A stretch of DNA of 64,000 nt. Source: Mytilus galloprovincialis. Lineage: Eukaryota > Mollusca > Bivalvia > Mytilida > Mytilidae. The position numbers and the translations under genes were made by a program. How positions within the stretch are numbered: position 1 is the stretch's first letter; each line of letters begins with the position of its first letter. Positions 10,643 to 22,310 of this stretch are shown one piece after another. Where the stretch lies: the NCBI RefSeq assembly GCF_965363235.1, contig NC_134845.1, positions 15,562,101-15,626,100 of the forward strand, given 5' to 3'. The notes below the pieces were generated by a model. The model did no database searches. It was given only the letters and a program-made list of their open reading frames with translations, and was not told the DNA's origin.

Positions 10643-12654
10643 TTTAAAAATACAGAGATACATCCAATTTGCCATTTACAAAGTACTTTTCATATTTAAT
10701 GAACAAATTAGAAAAAAATGAAAAATGTTCCCACAAATAGATTTGACACAGATTAAAGATATATTACTAATCATAAATGTATAAGCAAAAAAATAACAAT
10801 AACAATATAATACAATAAAGTATCAAAATAGATTTAAGAATAAATGCAACTATAAATATAATGTTAATAATACTATTAATAAATACATTTTTTTCAACAA
10901 ATCAGATTATGTCCCTTTGAATTAATTTTGAAATCCAAAAAATTCTAAAATTTAAGATAACTTGTAATAATATATATATAACTCAAGGACATATATTAGA
11001 TACGTCCTTGATATAACTACACCCTGAACACCAATTCATAATAGAAACAATGAGTATAAACTCAAATATATATGTTAAAAAGGATTGTATTGGTTGTTTT
11101 GAGTTATATATTCAGATCACCATTTTGAAGAAAAAAAAAATTCTGGTCAAGAAGATGACAAAAAAAATATTTCTGAATGCAAATCCCTCAATCCCCCCCA
11201 ACCCCACCTGTACCTTAAGGTGAAAAAAATTGAAAAAAATATTCTGATTGATCACATTGAAAAAACTAAATAAATAGTTTGTACAAAAAAATAACTGGCC
11301 AAAAAAAAATCAACATTACTGCCTCATTGAAGTAAAATGTTTGCTCCCTAAATATAAATACAGTGTACAGTAATACCAGTCAATCATAGGCATAGCCAGA
11401 ATGGTCAAGTAGTTATGATTGTAATATCATAAATAAAGAATTACAAAGGGAGATAAACCATGTACATCAACATTTCTACTATAAACACAATATATTAATA
11501 TATAAAAATATACTATAAAAACTAAATATTCTTTTAACCATAAACAAAGGTGGGTTTTGCGTTTCTAATCTAATCACATATTTCATTCTTTTTCCAGATA
11601 GTATTTTTACATAATAAGTTTATTTCGTACCAACATAAAGTTTATGTACATGTGTATACCGGTACATGTATCATGTGCATAGACCTTTTTAAATTAAAAA
11701 AAAAACAATAGTGGATTTTCACCAAATAAAGACTAATTTGTGTGTTTTTCATCTTTTATTTCCCTTTCTCTTATCAAAACAATATATTGGTTATAAGGTA
11801 AAACTACCACCATTATGCTACTGTATACATTTAAGGTATAAACGGTTCAAAATCATTCTTCTTGTGTACTATAATGAACAAGTAAGGCCAACTAGATATT
11901 CCGAATTCAGTACATTTTAAACATTGACAAAAATAAATACATGTGAATAAAAGTAAACATATGCGACTAGCTGGCAAGACTCACATTAAAATATTGCTTT
12001 ATCAATTCATCAATGAATAATAATACAAATATTTTTTATAGGAGACATGCAAAAAAAAAAGCTAACATACATAGATTTATATATAAACATGAGACTGTCA
12101 TATGACTGATTTTGTCCATAAATATTTTATACATGTTACACAGCATAAAACAATTTGTATAAATATATAGCAATTATTGGGAAATTTGACCCATACCAAA
12201 AATTTTCTTTTTGTTTTCACTTCTTTCTCGAAATCAACATGTACAATATCACAACTCTTTTCATTCATAAACATATAAAGTTTTTTCCTATTTAGGTTTT
12301 TTTCTTATTCTTTTTTGCTTAAGATTTTCTCTCAAGATATTTCGACAATTTTACTAGCCACAGATACTAGGTACATGTAACCTAGCAATGTTAGCAATGC
12401 ATTTAAAATGTTCAAGGGAGACTTGTAAATAGGCAGTATTTTGAAAATAACAGACAATTTTAAAGAAAATTAAATTGTCCATGAAATTGTACTGATATGA
12501 AAAGTAAAGACAACTATAATAGACAGTGTCAAGATAAAACCAAGAAGAGATGTGTAGCTTTGACTAAAAAAATATGTTTGTTTCTTTAACAAGATTGAAA
12601 TTTCTTTCGTTTTTACCTATCAATGATAAATGATCTACATGATCTAGTACATGT
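10643..12654. other. AT-rich sequence, no gene seen
   Basis: Contains a small perfect hairpin around 10989-11013 (TCAAGGAC..GTCCTTGA). It may hold the 3' untranslated region and polyadenylation site of the GT31 gene (minus strand), but no unique signal could be assigned. The frame at 11711-11920 shows no recognisable domain. Confidence 0.5.
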
Positions 12655-12977
12655 AATCGTTTTTAATTTATAAACTGTTACGTTACTGTTTAGAAAGCAT
12701 TTTTAATTGATAAGTTGTTTATCTACTGTTCTAGTTTTCTTCATTTGTTTTTCATTTATAAACTATTCAGCTACTGTTTTAGTAAGCATTTTCATTGATA
12801 AGCTGTTAAAATACTGCTTTGCCAATTATTTCATTGATAAAACTGTTTAACTACTATTTTGGTAAGCGTTTTTCATTGATAAACTGTTTAACTACTATTT
12901 TGGTAAGCGTTTTTTAATTGATAAACTGTTGATCTACTATTTTGGTAAGCGTTTTTCATTGATAAGCTGTTTACCTA
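12655..12977 (-). repeat. 41-42-bp tandem repeat at the 3' end of the GT31 gene
   Basis: 'ggtaagcgttttt' recurs at 12861, 12902 and 12944 (periods 41 and 42). More diverged units ('agtaagcatttt', 'gaaagcattttt') extend to about 12655. The unit at 12937-12977 is coding: on the minus strand it supplies the last eleven codons, KQLINEKRLPK, and the TAG stop of the GT31 protein. The other units lie just downstream in the 3' untranslated region. Confidence 0.85.
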
Positions 12978-14238
12978 ATGTTGTTAAATGTTTCATTGTT
13001 CCTTTCCATAAAATATTCATCATTTCTGTAATATCCCCCCAGGCACTGACAGACATGTACTGTAACCTTTTGTTCCCACTGTAATCCTGTAGTCCCATAT
13101 CTTTATTTAGGGTCATCCCTTCTAAAATCTGTTTGTATTGTGGATTATCAAGCTTCTCGAACATGACACTAAATAAGTAAGCATCATCAACAGGAATAAA
13201 CGGAGTGTCAACTGAAATGCTGCGTAAAACTGGTACCAAATCTCCAGGAAATATGGCTGTATATCCAGAACAAGTTTTAGGGAATACGTCAGGATCTTTA
13301 ATTGGATATGCAGATTCTGGAATGTTCCATTTACTATTCTTTGTCCTGACTACATGGCTGTTTTCTTTGTAATGACAAGCAACAAAATTCTCTTTCTCCC
13401 ATACTTCTGAAATAAATTCTTCAACAAGCATGAATGGATTAACGAAAAAGTCATCATCCACTTTAACTATATATCTAGGTACTGGACTTGAGCAAAAATC
13501 AACAACCCATTGTAAAAATGTTAAAACTTTATAACTTAAATTTCTCTGATTATCTTCAAAATCTGTCTGAACAATATCCTTATGAGCCTCGCTTTCTTTG
13601 ATAATTTTACTTTTCTCTTCTTCATTTGCTCCTTTTCCAAGAATAAAAACGACCCTTACAGTCAACTTTTTAAAATTTTCTGGATGAGCATAGGTTTGAC
13701 GAATTGCCTTTCTATTTTTCTCATTGCTATTTTTGCTATGGATATAAAATAAAATATCTGTTTTTCCTTTGCAAATATTTTCCCCTTTTATAAAATATTT
13801 TGGTTGATTTGAGCTTTGAACACTAGGATCTTTTAAGAGTTCAGTTCGTTTAGGCCTCTCATCAAACCATTTATACACTTCATCTTCCTTATAGGTGCTA
13901 TAAAATTCTCCTTCTTTCTTTCTTATAGATTCTTTCTTCAATTCTCTCTCTTGTTCTTTCTTTATTTCCTCTAATTCTTTCTGTACTTTTGCTTCTAAGT
14001 CAGGTTGCAGAAAGTCTGAATCTTCCAAAATATCTTTTTTGTTACTGTCTTTATGTATAGTTTCTTTCTCAAGACTTTTAGGAATGGTATTTATTGTGCT
14101 ACTAATTTTATTAAGAGCATCTGTCCCTGATTTTCTATAGGCATAATGTATACTTAAAATACATGCCCAAATAATAACAAACATTAAAATGTTTTCTATT
14201 TTGGACAATGTAATAAATGATGTTCCTTTTCTTCCCAT
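12937..14238 (-). CDS. GT31 family glycosyltransferase (beta-1,3-galactosyltransferase-like), type II membrane protein
   Basis: A 433-residue protein in one coding exon. Residues 17-34 form a signal-anchor membrane helix after a short cytosolic end. Residues 35-150 are a charged stem with a Lys/Glu-rich helical stretch at 80-112. From about 158 the GT31 catalytic domain follows: KAIRQTYAHP (177-186; the usual Trp of R.AIR.TW is Tyr), VVFILGK (196-202), a DF.DN..NLSYK block (226-237), the metal-binding DDD in VKVDDDFFVN (258-267), CSGY (323-326) and PVDDAYLF (349-356). Such Golgi enzymes transfer Gal, GlcNAc or GalNAc from UDP-sugars in beta-1,3 linkage to glycoproteins or glycolipids; the sugar cannot be told from sequence. 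A minus-strand acceptor TTTTCAG at 14275-14281 suggests a 5' UTR exon starting at 14274, with further UTR exons upstream. Start chosen at the ATG giving the membrane anchor. The C terminus lies in a tandem repeat. Confidence 0.9.
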   Translation of the reverse strand: MGRKGTSFITLSKIENILMFVIIWACILSIHYAYRKSGTDALNKISSTINTIPKSLEKETIHKDSNKKDILEDSDFLQPDLEAKVQKELEEIKKEQERELKKESIRKKEGEFYSTYKEDEVYKWFDERPKRTELLKDPSVQSSNQPKYFIKGENICKGKTDILFYIHSKNSNEKNRKAIRQTYAHPENFKKLTVRVVFILGKGANEEEKSKIIKESEAHKDIVQTDFEDNQRNLSYKVLTFLQWVVDFCSSPVPRYIVKVDDDFFVNPFMLVEEFISEVWEKENFVACHYKENSHVVRTKNSKWNIPESAYPIKDPDVFPKTCSGYTAIFPGDLVPVLRSISVDTPFIPVDDAYLFSVMFEKLDNPQYKQILEGMTLNKDMGLQDYSGNKRLQYMSVSAWGDITEMMNILWKGTMKHLTTLGKQLINEKRLPK

Positions 14239-14274
14239 ATTGTCATCTGTTGGTTATGATGAAATGTATATTAT

Positions 14275-17200
14275 CTGAAAAATAGACAAAAAGTAGTTAT
14301 ACACACATGATCTTAAATAACACATACTGGACAAGAATTACTTGAGCTGGTGGTCATGTATGTAAATGAAACCGTAATGCTACATTTTAAATTAGTGAGA
14401 TAAAATATTAAACAAAAAAATATATTTTCATTGGTGTTGTTTGCTTTGTTCAATAATAATAAAGTTTTACAAAATAACCTTCTTTTTTATTATGACATCA
14501 ATTGTTTTCAATTTTGATGCAAAATTTTGAGAGAACTGGTGTGGTATTCATCTGCATGTTCAGTGACAGGGGTAATAATACAGCACAGCTAAAATAAATA
14601 TGGCATAGTTGAAAGACTTCACTTTTTACAATAAAGATTGTACAAAATTTATTTTTATCAGCTTGCACCTCGTGAACTGTGTCATGTCCTTTTAATGGAT
14701 GAAAAAAAAACACAATTTAACATCAGAAATTCAATTAATGTGCCTTGTATCATGTGTATGCAAGTACCTATTAATAAAATGGCAGACGTAATTATTCTAA
14801 AGGTTGTAGATAACCATTTATATCTATATTTTCTAAATTTTAAACAATTAAGTTATTTTTTCAATTAGGAATATTTAATACTATAAAGGTACCATGCACA
14901 GGGATCGGAGATACATTACGCAGTGTTTGAACAGGTTTGAATAACTATGTCTGCCATTTCCCAGATGGGAACTAGGTATAGTCAATTTGATGACCAAACA
15001 CCCTACAAGGTCAAGTCATTAACACTCATAGAAATGTAAAGGCTGAATATTGTTATATAAACCCATTTGTCCTTATCTAAATAATTACTTATTAATTAGT
15101 GATGTACATGTACATATAAATTATGCAAAAGTAATTGTTGTAACATTTTCTCTGTAATTCTTAATGTAAGATAATACATTTTGTTGTATATACATTTGAA
15201 AACTGAATTCTTTGAATTTATGTTAACAGTTTGACAAATCTAGATGGGAGGGTGAAAAATTACTAGTAATAAATGTACATGATGTACATGTACGTATACC
15301 TCAACATTACATTTATGTATGTTCTCTATAACTATGTAATTGTAGTTTAATGAGAAATAAAGTATTCATATGTTTACTTGTCTCATAGTTGCTAGAATAG
15401 TACTTTTTCAAATGTATACACTTGTATAATCAAACTCTCAAACAATTAAACTTATTTATAAATCAAAATGTGTTAATAAATATCTTAAATGTACTGCATT
15501 TGAGTTTGATCACTGAATCCTCTTTTAAAAAAAAAAATCAGGCCAGTATTATATTACCCAGTATTACCCATTAATAACCAGGTTTTCCCAGTATTTCCCA
15601 CTAGGCTGGGCAATACTCATAAAACCCGGGTTTGTGCCAACCCTGATTTGGTCCCGTCAGATTTGTACAATTCGGCCTAAGTTAATGGTTAATTTGTTCC
15701 AACTGATTTGTTCATTACTACTGGGACTTGACAATTTGTTCCTACTTTTTTTAATGCATATATGTCACAGTATATTATTGTATATCATGTATCATGTGTA
15801 TTATAGTGAACAGTGCATTGCAAACGTATTTCATTTACATTTAATATACAATTGTTTGCTGTATATTTTAAATGAATGACTTTTCCTTTCATCAATTATC
15901 AATTTAGGTTGAAGGTGCTTATGATTGAATTTTAACAAAACAATGTGTTAAAAAAAGCAAAATTGAGTGATGTATATTTATTTATTCATAGTTATTTGGT
16001 CATACATTTTTCTTCAGCTGTCTTTGTTTTTTTTCCTGTTGTGAACCTGCATAATAATTTGAAACAATTTGCCTTGTGCAATAAAAACTATATTAAAACT
16101 CTTTTCCACAAGTTTATTGTTTTCTGTTTGGTATTAAATTAATAACTTGATTAAGATCCATTTTGTCATGTTTGTTACATCAGTACATCTGGTGATCCAT
16201 TTAATTGGCAATTGCCATGAGCCCATGACAGTCATGACAGTAAGCAGCGTTTTTAACAGAACATCCATTGTTCAGTCAGAGCTTGTTTTATGACTTACAG
16301 AAATCACAAACTGCATTTACTATAAAAAATTGTTTTCATTTTCAGTCTTAGTCAGAAAATGACAGACTTGTTTATGTCTATTTATATCTATGAAAATACT
16401 TTATTTTAATTAGTGGCCAAAGTGCACCACCTATGACATCATAAAAATCTTTATTTTTTGGTATTGGGGAGGGTGTCACTGTGGGTGGGTGTGTTGTCTT
16501 GTAAAACTATGAAATAAAGAGCTATTTCTATCTCTTTTTATATTGTTCAATTCATACACGAGTCAGAGACATATGATATTATATGTCTATGTCTGAGTAT
16601 ACATTAAAAGTAACAGTTCAAATTCAAAGCTGTTTAAGTGTATCATATCTAGTTGCACTATTATATTAGTTCCTGTGTGAAAATAAAGTAAGACACTTTC
16701 AGATTTTACTGGCCCTTCAAAATTGAGAAGAAATTACCTCTTGGAATTGTAGTTATGTTTACACTATAAAAACATCTACATGTAATATCAACATTTATGA
16801 ATGATAAAGAAAATTACTGTCCCATTTTATTGGATTTCAACATGAAACATTGTAAACTAAAAGCAATTTTGAGTTTCTTTAATCCCTGCTTTTTCTTTCT
16901 TTCCATAAATATTTTGGTTTTCAATTCTAGTGTAAATTTTGTATCATCAAAGATGTATTTTGTCACCTGGAATTGTTTTATTGTATTTGATCGTAAAACC
17001 CGGAATTATGATGGGCTTACATGTATCTGCCTTAGGAATCTTGACCAGTTTTGGTAATTTATCGACTTGCACTTGCAGTCCTCAGACAATATTTGCATTT
17101 TTTTAATTCAGGTAAAATATTTCTTGCTTAACACTTATCATGCTTATTGACTTATTGAAGTCATAATTTGTTTAAAATTAAAGGGAGACAAATCTTGAAA

Positions 17201-18080
17201 TCTTCAGATTAAGACTTATGTCTAAGCTCTGACTGTATCACCTTCTATATACTATTTTACTTTTTTTGACTTGTGAAAAATGTTGTTTGTGTTGTATTTA
17301 TATTACTCCATATACAGTTAATTTATATATCGTGTAATATCTATCGTATCTTGGGATCATATTGATTTTTGGGAGTTCTCTTCAGAGAAATCGTTGAACC
17401 GATTGACTGCTTCTTGTTGAAAATCGAGTAATGAAAATTTATTCGTTGGGATCCTTAAAACGAGTGATACCCTGTCATTGTGGTATTAACTTAACGTGTG
17501 GAAATACTGTAAATAAACTGAAAATACCGTATGATTTGGTCAAGAAAGGAAGAAATGTTGAAAAAACTTTTGTTCATTGATGTTGTTTTTTTTCCCCGGA
17601 AACAAGTCCATGCATCTAGAGCACAAACCAATTACGGTGAAAGTTTACGATTATTGGTTCATTGTATGAGGGTCTTGTTGGGGTATACAGAATAGATGAA
17701 ATATTTAACAGAACAAAAAAAAAAGAGAAAACATCTTGTAAAGTATAGATTAGCATTTTTTAGAATAATTAATTCAAAAATAAAATAGTTTTAGCATGGT
17801 AGACTAGTATTGTGGTATATTTACTCTATGTAGGCCAGCTACTCCTTATTTTACATTAAAAAATAATTTTTAACAGAAATTTTTTTAAAATTTTAGTGCT
17901 TCATATATATATATGTTTTGGTAGTTTGCAAGTTACATGTATATGCTATTTGCTTAGAGTTAATTTTTGGTGCTGCTTTTTATTATTTATTGCATGCTGC
18001 ATGCCTTGTTTTATTTGTTATTGCATATGTTTTTACATTCGGTGAAAAGCTCATTAGAGCTTATGTTTGTATTGTTTGTC
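14275..18080. other. Probable 5' intron or upstream region of the GT31 gene; no coding seen
   Basis: AT-rich, with only short unrecognised frames (15634, 15945, 16797, 17918). The first UTR exon and promoter of the minus-strand GT31 gene are probably here or further right, but no start signal could be fixed. Confidence 0.5.
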
Positions 18081-18231
18081 AATTAGTACTGCAACCAGAG
18101 TTCATTTTTTAAAACTTTAATGGTCCGGAAGAACACACACCTTAATTATATATCGATGGAAAGAGGAAAACTTGTACAATCAGAAAAGTTGGGTCGTAAA
18201 AATCCAGAGTGGTCACAATTTTGTGAAATTG

Positions 18232-18244
18232 AGGTCAAAGGTCA
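18232..18244 (+). promoter_or_regulatory. Perfect DR1 motif (AGGTCA-A-AGGTCA)
   Basis: An isolated DR1 inside the left inverted arm, the same motif as in the 5350-6340 array although the surrounding sequence is unrelated. The right arm does not keep it. Confidence 0.3.
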
Positions 18245-19134
18245 GACCTAAAAATATCAATATTTCAACCACAATGACAAAAAGGAGAAATAGTCTATTT
18301 ATTCAATAGAATGCTACAAAAACGATTCAATCATAAGCATATGCTATAACGATGTTAAAACGACAAATTTGACTACTTATATGAAGAGCTGCCATTACAA
18401 AATGGCGTTGATTTGGAACCTTCTGATTTTTTTCCATTTAAGACATAACAAAAGAAGAAGTGGCCTTGACCTTTTCACATCCATAAACTTTCATATTGTG
18501 TATAGTATTTCACTATAGTATATTACAGAATTATTTTTTAAAGTTTAAAACACCACTTTATCAAATTATTTCAATATTTTTTCTATCTTTGAAAAAAACT
18601 AAATTCAAGCGCTGAAACAGTGTTTTTAATTTTGCATCTTAAAGGTTGTGTATTTTGTGAAAATTAGTATCTAGTTATTATAGATAAATACATATTGCGT
18701 TTTTGCAAAGTCTGGACAGAGCAGTTATAACACAAAATATACTATAGTCACCCGAGGCGAATGCGAGGTCCCTTTTTTATAACAACAAGTTAGGCGCAGG
18801 ACAGAGTTTGTGAGTACAAATGCTATCTGGAGCGTAAATACCGTCATGATTCGGTCAAACTCGTCAGATATAGTCTTACCTTTGCATAGGAAACACAAAA
18901 GAAATGTGAGTACAAAGTTTCGATCAATGTTCGTGACCCCTATTCCCATATGCATATGCATGATGTATCTGCACTGCCAATCCCAAATGTAATGGGGCAA
19001 ATGTTGCTACATGTACAGTAACGATTGATTTTGTAATAGCCATACGTTTACGAATTTTTTTTATCTTTAGGGAGAATATACGGTTCAGAAGCGCCTTTGT
19101 TTTATTTTTCATCAATTAACTAACAAATGAATTT

Positions 19135-19235
19135 TTGAGCCTATAGGCTCCGTGTTGAAGACCGGACCGTGACCTTTAATGTTAGCATTGGCACTCATAT
19201 CACAACTTCCTATATCTATTAACAAGCTATGCGGG
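19135..19235 (+). repeat. Dispersed repeat, family D
   Basis: 'taggctccgtgttgaagacc' followed by '..ttggcactcatatcacaact' matches 25975-26080 ('aaggctccgtgttgaagacc') and the tail of 58740-58873. Confidence 0.75.
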
Positions 19236-19984
19236 CATCATTTCCATAGAAATACCAAAACGAGGACATAGCTCATAAGAGCACTGGTGGCAGGGTGAAG
19301 TAATTGTTCTTCTTTTAATGTATCCCTGATATTTTCAGACACACCTTCAGACACACCTTGGTGTAATTCTGAAAGTCTTAACATAGACTTCAATTTTCCT
19401 GCAGCAGATATGGCATCCCCTAAATTGAGTTCAGAGCTAAACTCTAAATTTCATATCCCTTGGCCCCACTGTGTCTGAATTGTAAGGTGTCACAATATCT
19501 AGTTAGTTCTGGAGTTTGGCAGTTCGGTAAGCATCAGAGACAATTTTGGATAAAATTGATCGGTATATATAGAGGATGTGCTACATGAGAAAGGCTTTTT
19601 CTTATGGAAGAACAAATCACATCACTAACAATCGTTATTAATGAACTGATAGCACGTTCAAATTCTAATTTTTCAGAAACTGTTTTACTCAATTGCACAG
19701 GTGTTGACTTCAATAAGTACTTGGTTATGCATGGATACATGATTACTCACATTAATAAGCACAACTTAAAAGACTGTCAACACGTTTAAAGGACTCAGTT
19801 TTGCGTAGTTTTCTGTTGTTGTTTTTTAAGGTTTTTCTTTTACACAAAAACCCTGTTTTCATATCCAAACTACAAGGAAGAAACTGAGCGCGAGATCGTA
19901 TAAAAGTTTCAGGTTGTGAGGATACATGTCGATTAGTTTGATCACATATATGGATTTCTGTTGTTTCTAATTTAAAGTTCCCCA

Positions 19985-20390
19985 AGGGTCACTTGGTCTT
20001 CCCCCGACCGGCAGTAAAACGAAGTGGGGCGTCCGTTTGGCTGTGCGGGATGTGTATCAATTTCGCAGTCACGTCCGGTCAGAATGGGGACGTTAAATCC
20101 GATGCCTCGTGTAAAGGGAGTGTCACGTTCTTTGCACGTTAAAAACCCTTGCATCAACTCTTTGAGGGGTCCGTAGGTGGCATGTTGCAATGGACAATTT
20201 CTGTCCCAATCCAATATACCATCATTTTCCATTGGCAGTCTAAATTTTGCCGATCATCATCCCGAATGGCCTCTATTATGACAAAACCTACCTATTGTTT
20301 TTATTGTTAACTTGTTCTCATCCTGAACATGCATGAAATATTTGCCACTGGACGTTAAGCAACCAACAATCAATCAATCAATCTAATTTA
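19985..20390 (+). repeat. SINE-like dispersed repeat, family F, copy 1
   Basis: About 400 bp. It ends in 'gaaatatttgccactggacg' followed by 'ttaagcaacc' and (caat)n, a typical 3' simple-repeat tail. The second copy at 45405-45805 shares the order of blocks: '..gaggggtccgta..', 'cattttccattggcagtc', 'tgaaatatttgcca', 'taagcaa'. The minus-strand frame at 19972-20232 is a reading of this repeat. Confidence 0.75.
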
Positions 20391-21385
20391 AAGATGCACA
20401 CCAAGTTTGCAATCTGGTGCAAGTCTCATAACATCACTGATGATTCGCCCACGGAAAGCAGAATTTCAAGAGAAGTTGGTTTTAGCATCACCTTGTCACA
20501 CACCAAATCTCTGCTAAACTTCAATAGTACTTTTCCCCCGACCACTTGCATGCATATTAATTGCTCTGAGGTTAAACATTGACATACAATGTATTTTCAC
20601 ACAATGTCAACTATATTATTATCCGGAAAAACCTCTTATCCGAAGGATTTGGTTAACTTATATATAAAGTCAAAATTTTATTAACAAAAATATAACTTTT
20701 TTACAGAAAATACACGAAAGAACTACTATATATATTCAAATCACTCAAAAATAAATTAACTTCTCCTACAAAATCTACTTAATCACATCGAAACTATCAA
20801 ATTGATTGTGAAGGAAAATATAAATGGTGGAGCTGTTTGACGGATAGGAAATTTCCGTAATAAAAAAGGTACAAATGATGTTTTTATTTTTGAGTTTTTG
20901 ACAAAATTGTTTGGAATTTGCCGAACAAAATTTGCATGCAGTATCGCAATAATATGTTTTGTCCTCTCAAATGTCAAATACTGTTTTTGAATCATATGTT
21001 TTCTTGTTTTCAAAGAAAAACGCGTTAAATTTCTATCTAAAAAATCAGCCAACTTTAAGTTTGAAAGTTTTACTTGGAGATGGTATTATATTTATGTCTT
21101 CATCATTCCGATGATCCTTGATGATTTGTGCATAGAAAATATTTACGAAAATAGCGGGAAATTTAACCAAAAAATATATTTTTGGATTTTAAGGTAACTA
21201 CCCAAAACCGTAAATTGAGGGGTACCCCTATTAAAGGGATAAACTACAAAAATGTGACCATAGAAACTTTTTACGACCCGACGGAAATTAAAATATAGAT
21301 ATTATTCTATCATTTAAAACAATTTGCAGCCGTGTGTTATTCCGGACCATTAAACTCGTTAACTAAGCGTCTTTTTCGATGTCAG

Positions 21386-21624
21386 TTGCAGTACTAAATA
21401 TATGCCGAATCCAAATAAAGTTTTACTTACTTACTTACCTGATATCAGATTATGGCTGAACTGAACAACAAACAATTAATCAAATGAAACTATAATTTAT
21501 TTACAAATGTACAATAATTGCATGAATTTAAACAAAGTCGGATATAAACAGGAGTCAGAAAACTGTCTTAAATGAAGTTCAAAAATAAAGTAATTTCAAA
21601 TGTAAAATGAAAAATAGAGTGTTC
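21386..21624. other. Short spacer between the two inverted-repeat regions
   Basis: Starts with a possible polyadenylation-like 'aataaag' and a (ttac)n tail. Nothing coding. Confidence 0.5.
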
Positions 21625-22310
21625 CCAGAGTTAGTCTTTTAAGTAAAATAAAGTAAATTTGCTTCGCGTTGTGTTTTAAAGTAGTAGTCCGGCCGATCGG
21701 TGAAAAAATTGCTCAAATAATGAGGAAAGCACCAATTTTTGCATGATGGTACATTTTTGTGTACTGAGCAATATTAGCTATGGACCCACCCTCAAAATTC
21801 AATATGGCGGCTTATTTCAAGATGGCTGCCGTACGTTCTAAAATATTTTCCAGGATTGCACAAACCACAGTGGATTTGATGCTTGGTGCACAAAGATCAA
21901 CATATTTGAATGACTTGGTGTACTTAGCAAGATTTTGCTTTGATCAATTTTTGAAATACAAAATGGCCGCCTTGAAAAATAAGCAAATATTCATTATTGA
22001 GAATTGACCTAAATATAAGCATTTTATTTATGTATAGTGTCATTTGGTATATGTCCCAGTTCTGTCCTTTGTGATTTTGCCTTGCTTGTCATTTCATACA
22101 CACAGTAGTAGCTTTCATAAAAAGCTGCAGTAGTAGCTTTCATTAAAAGCTGCACTATTTGTTGTCTTGGGTCACACATAAAAGCTGTGATTTGGGATTT
22201 ATCTGCCTTAAGATATTATTCTGTGCCTATCTTATCTCTTGGGTCGCAATGTTTTGCAATTTGAGACATTAAACTGTGAATTGAGAATCAGTTAAACACA
22301 TATCAGTGAA

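Larger units (their letters stand above)
18081..21385. repeat. Region bounded by a long inverted repeat; possible DNA transposon
   Basis: The left arm (18081-18245) and right arm (about 21190-21385) are inverted copies. The best block is TTTAATGGTCCGGAA(G/T)AACACAC; inside it both arms share 'gggtcgtaaaaa' and 'ggtcaca..tttt'. TTAA abuts TGGTCCGG on both sides (18117-18120 and 21350-21353), as for TTAA-targeting transposons. However, the arms continue outward to a shared 'agtactgcaac' and toward a 'ccgaat' word, so the true ends are unsure. The interior holds no transposase, only other repeats. Confidence 0.6.
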
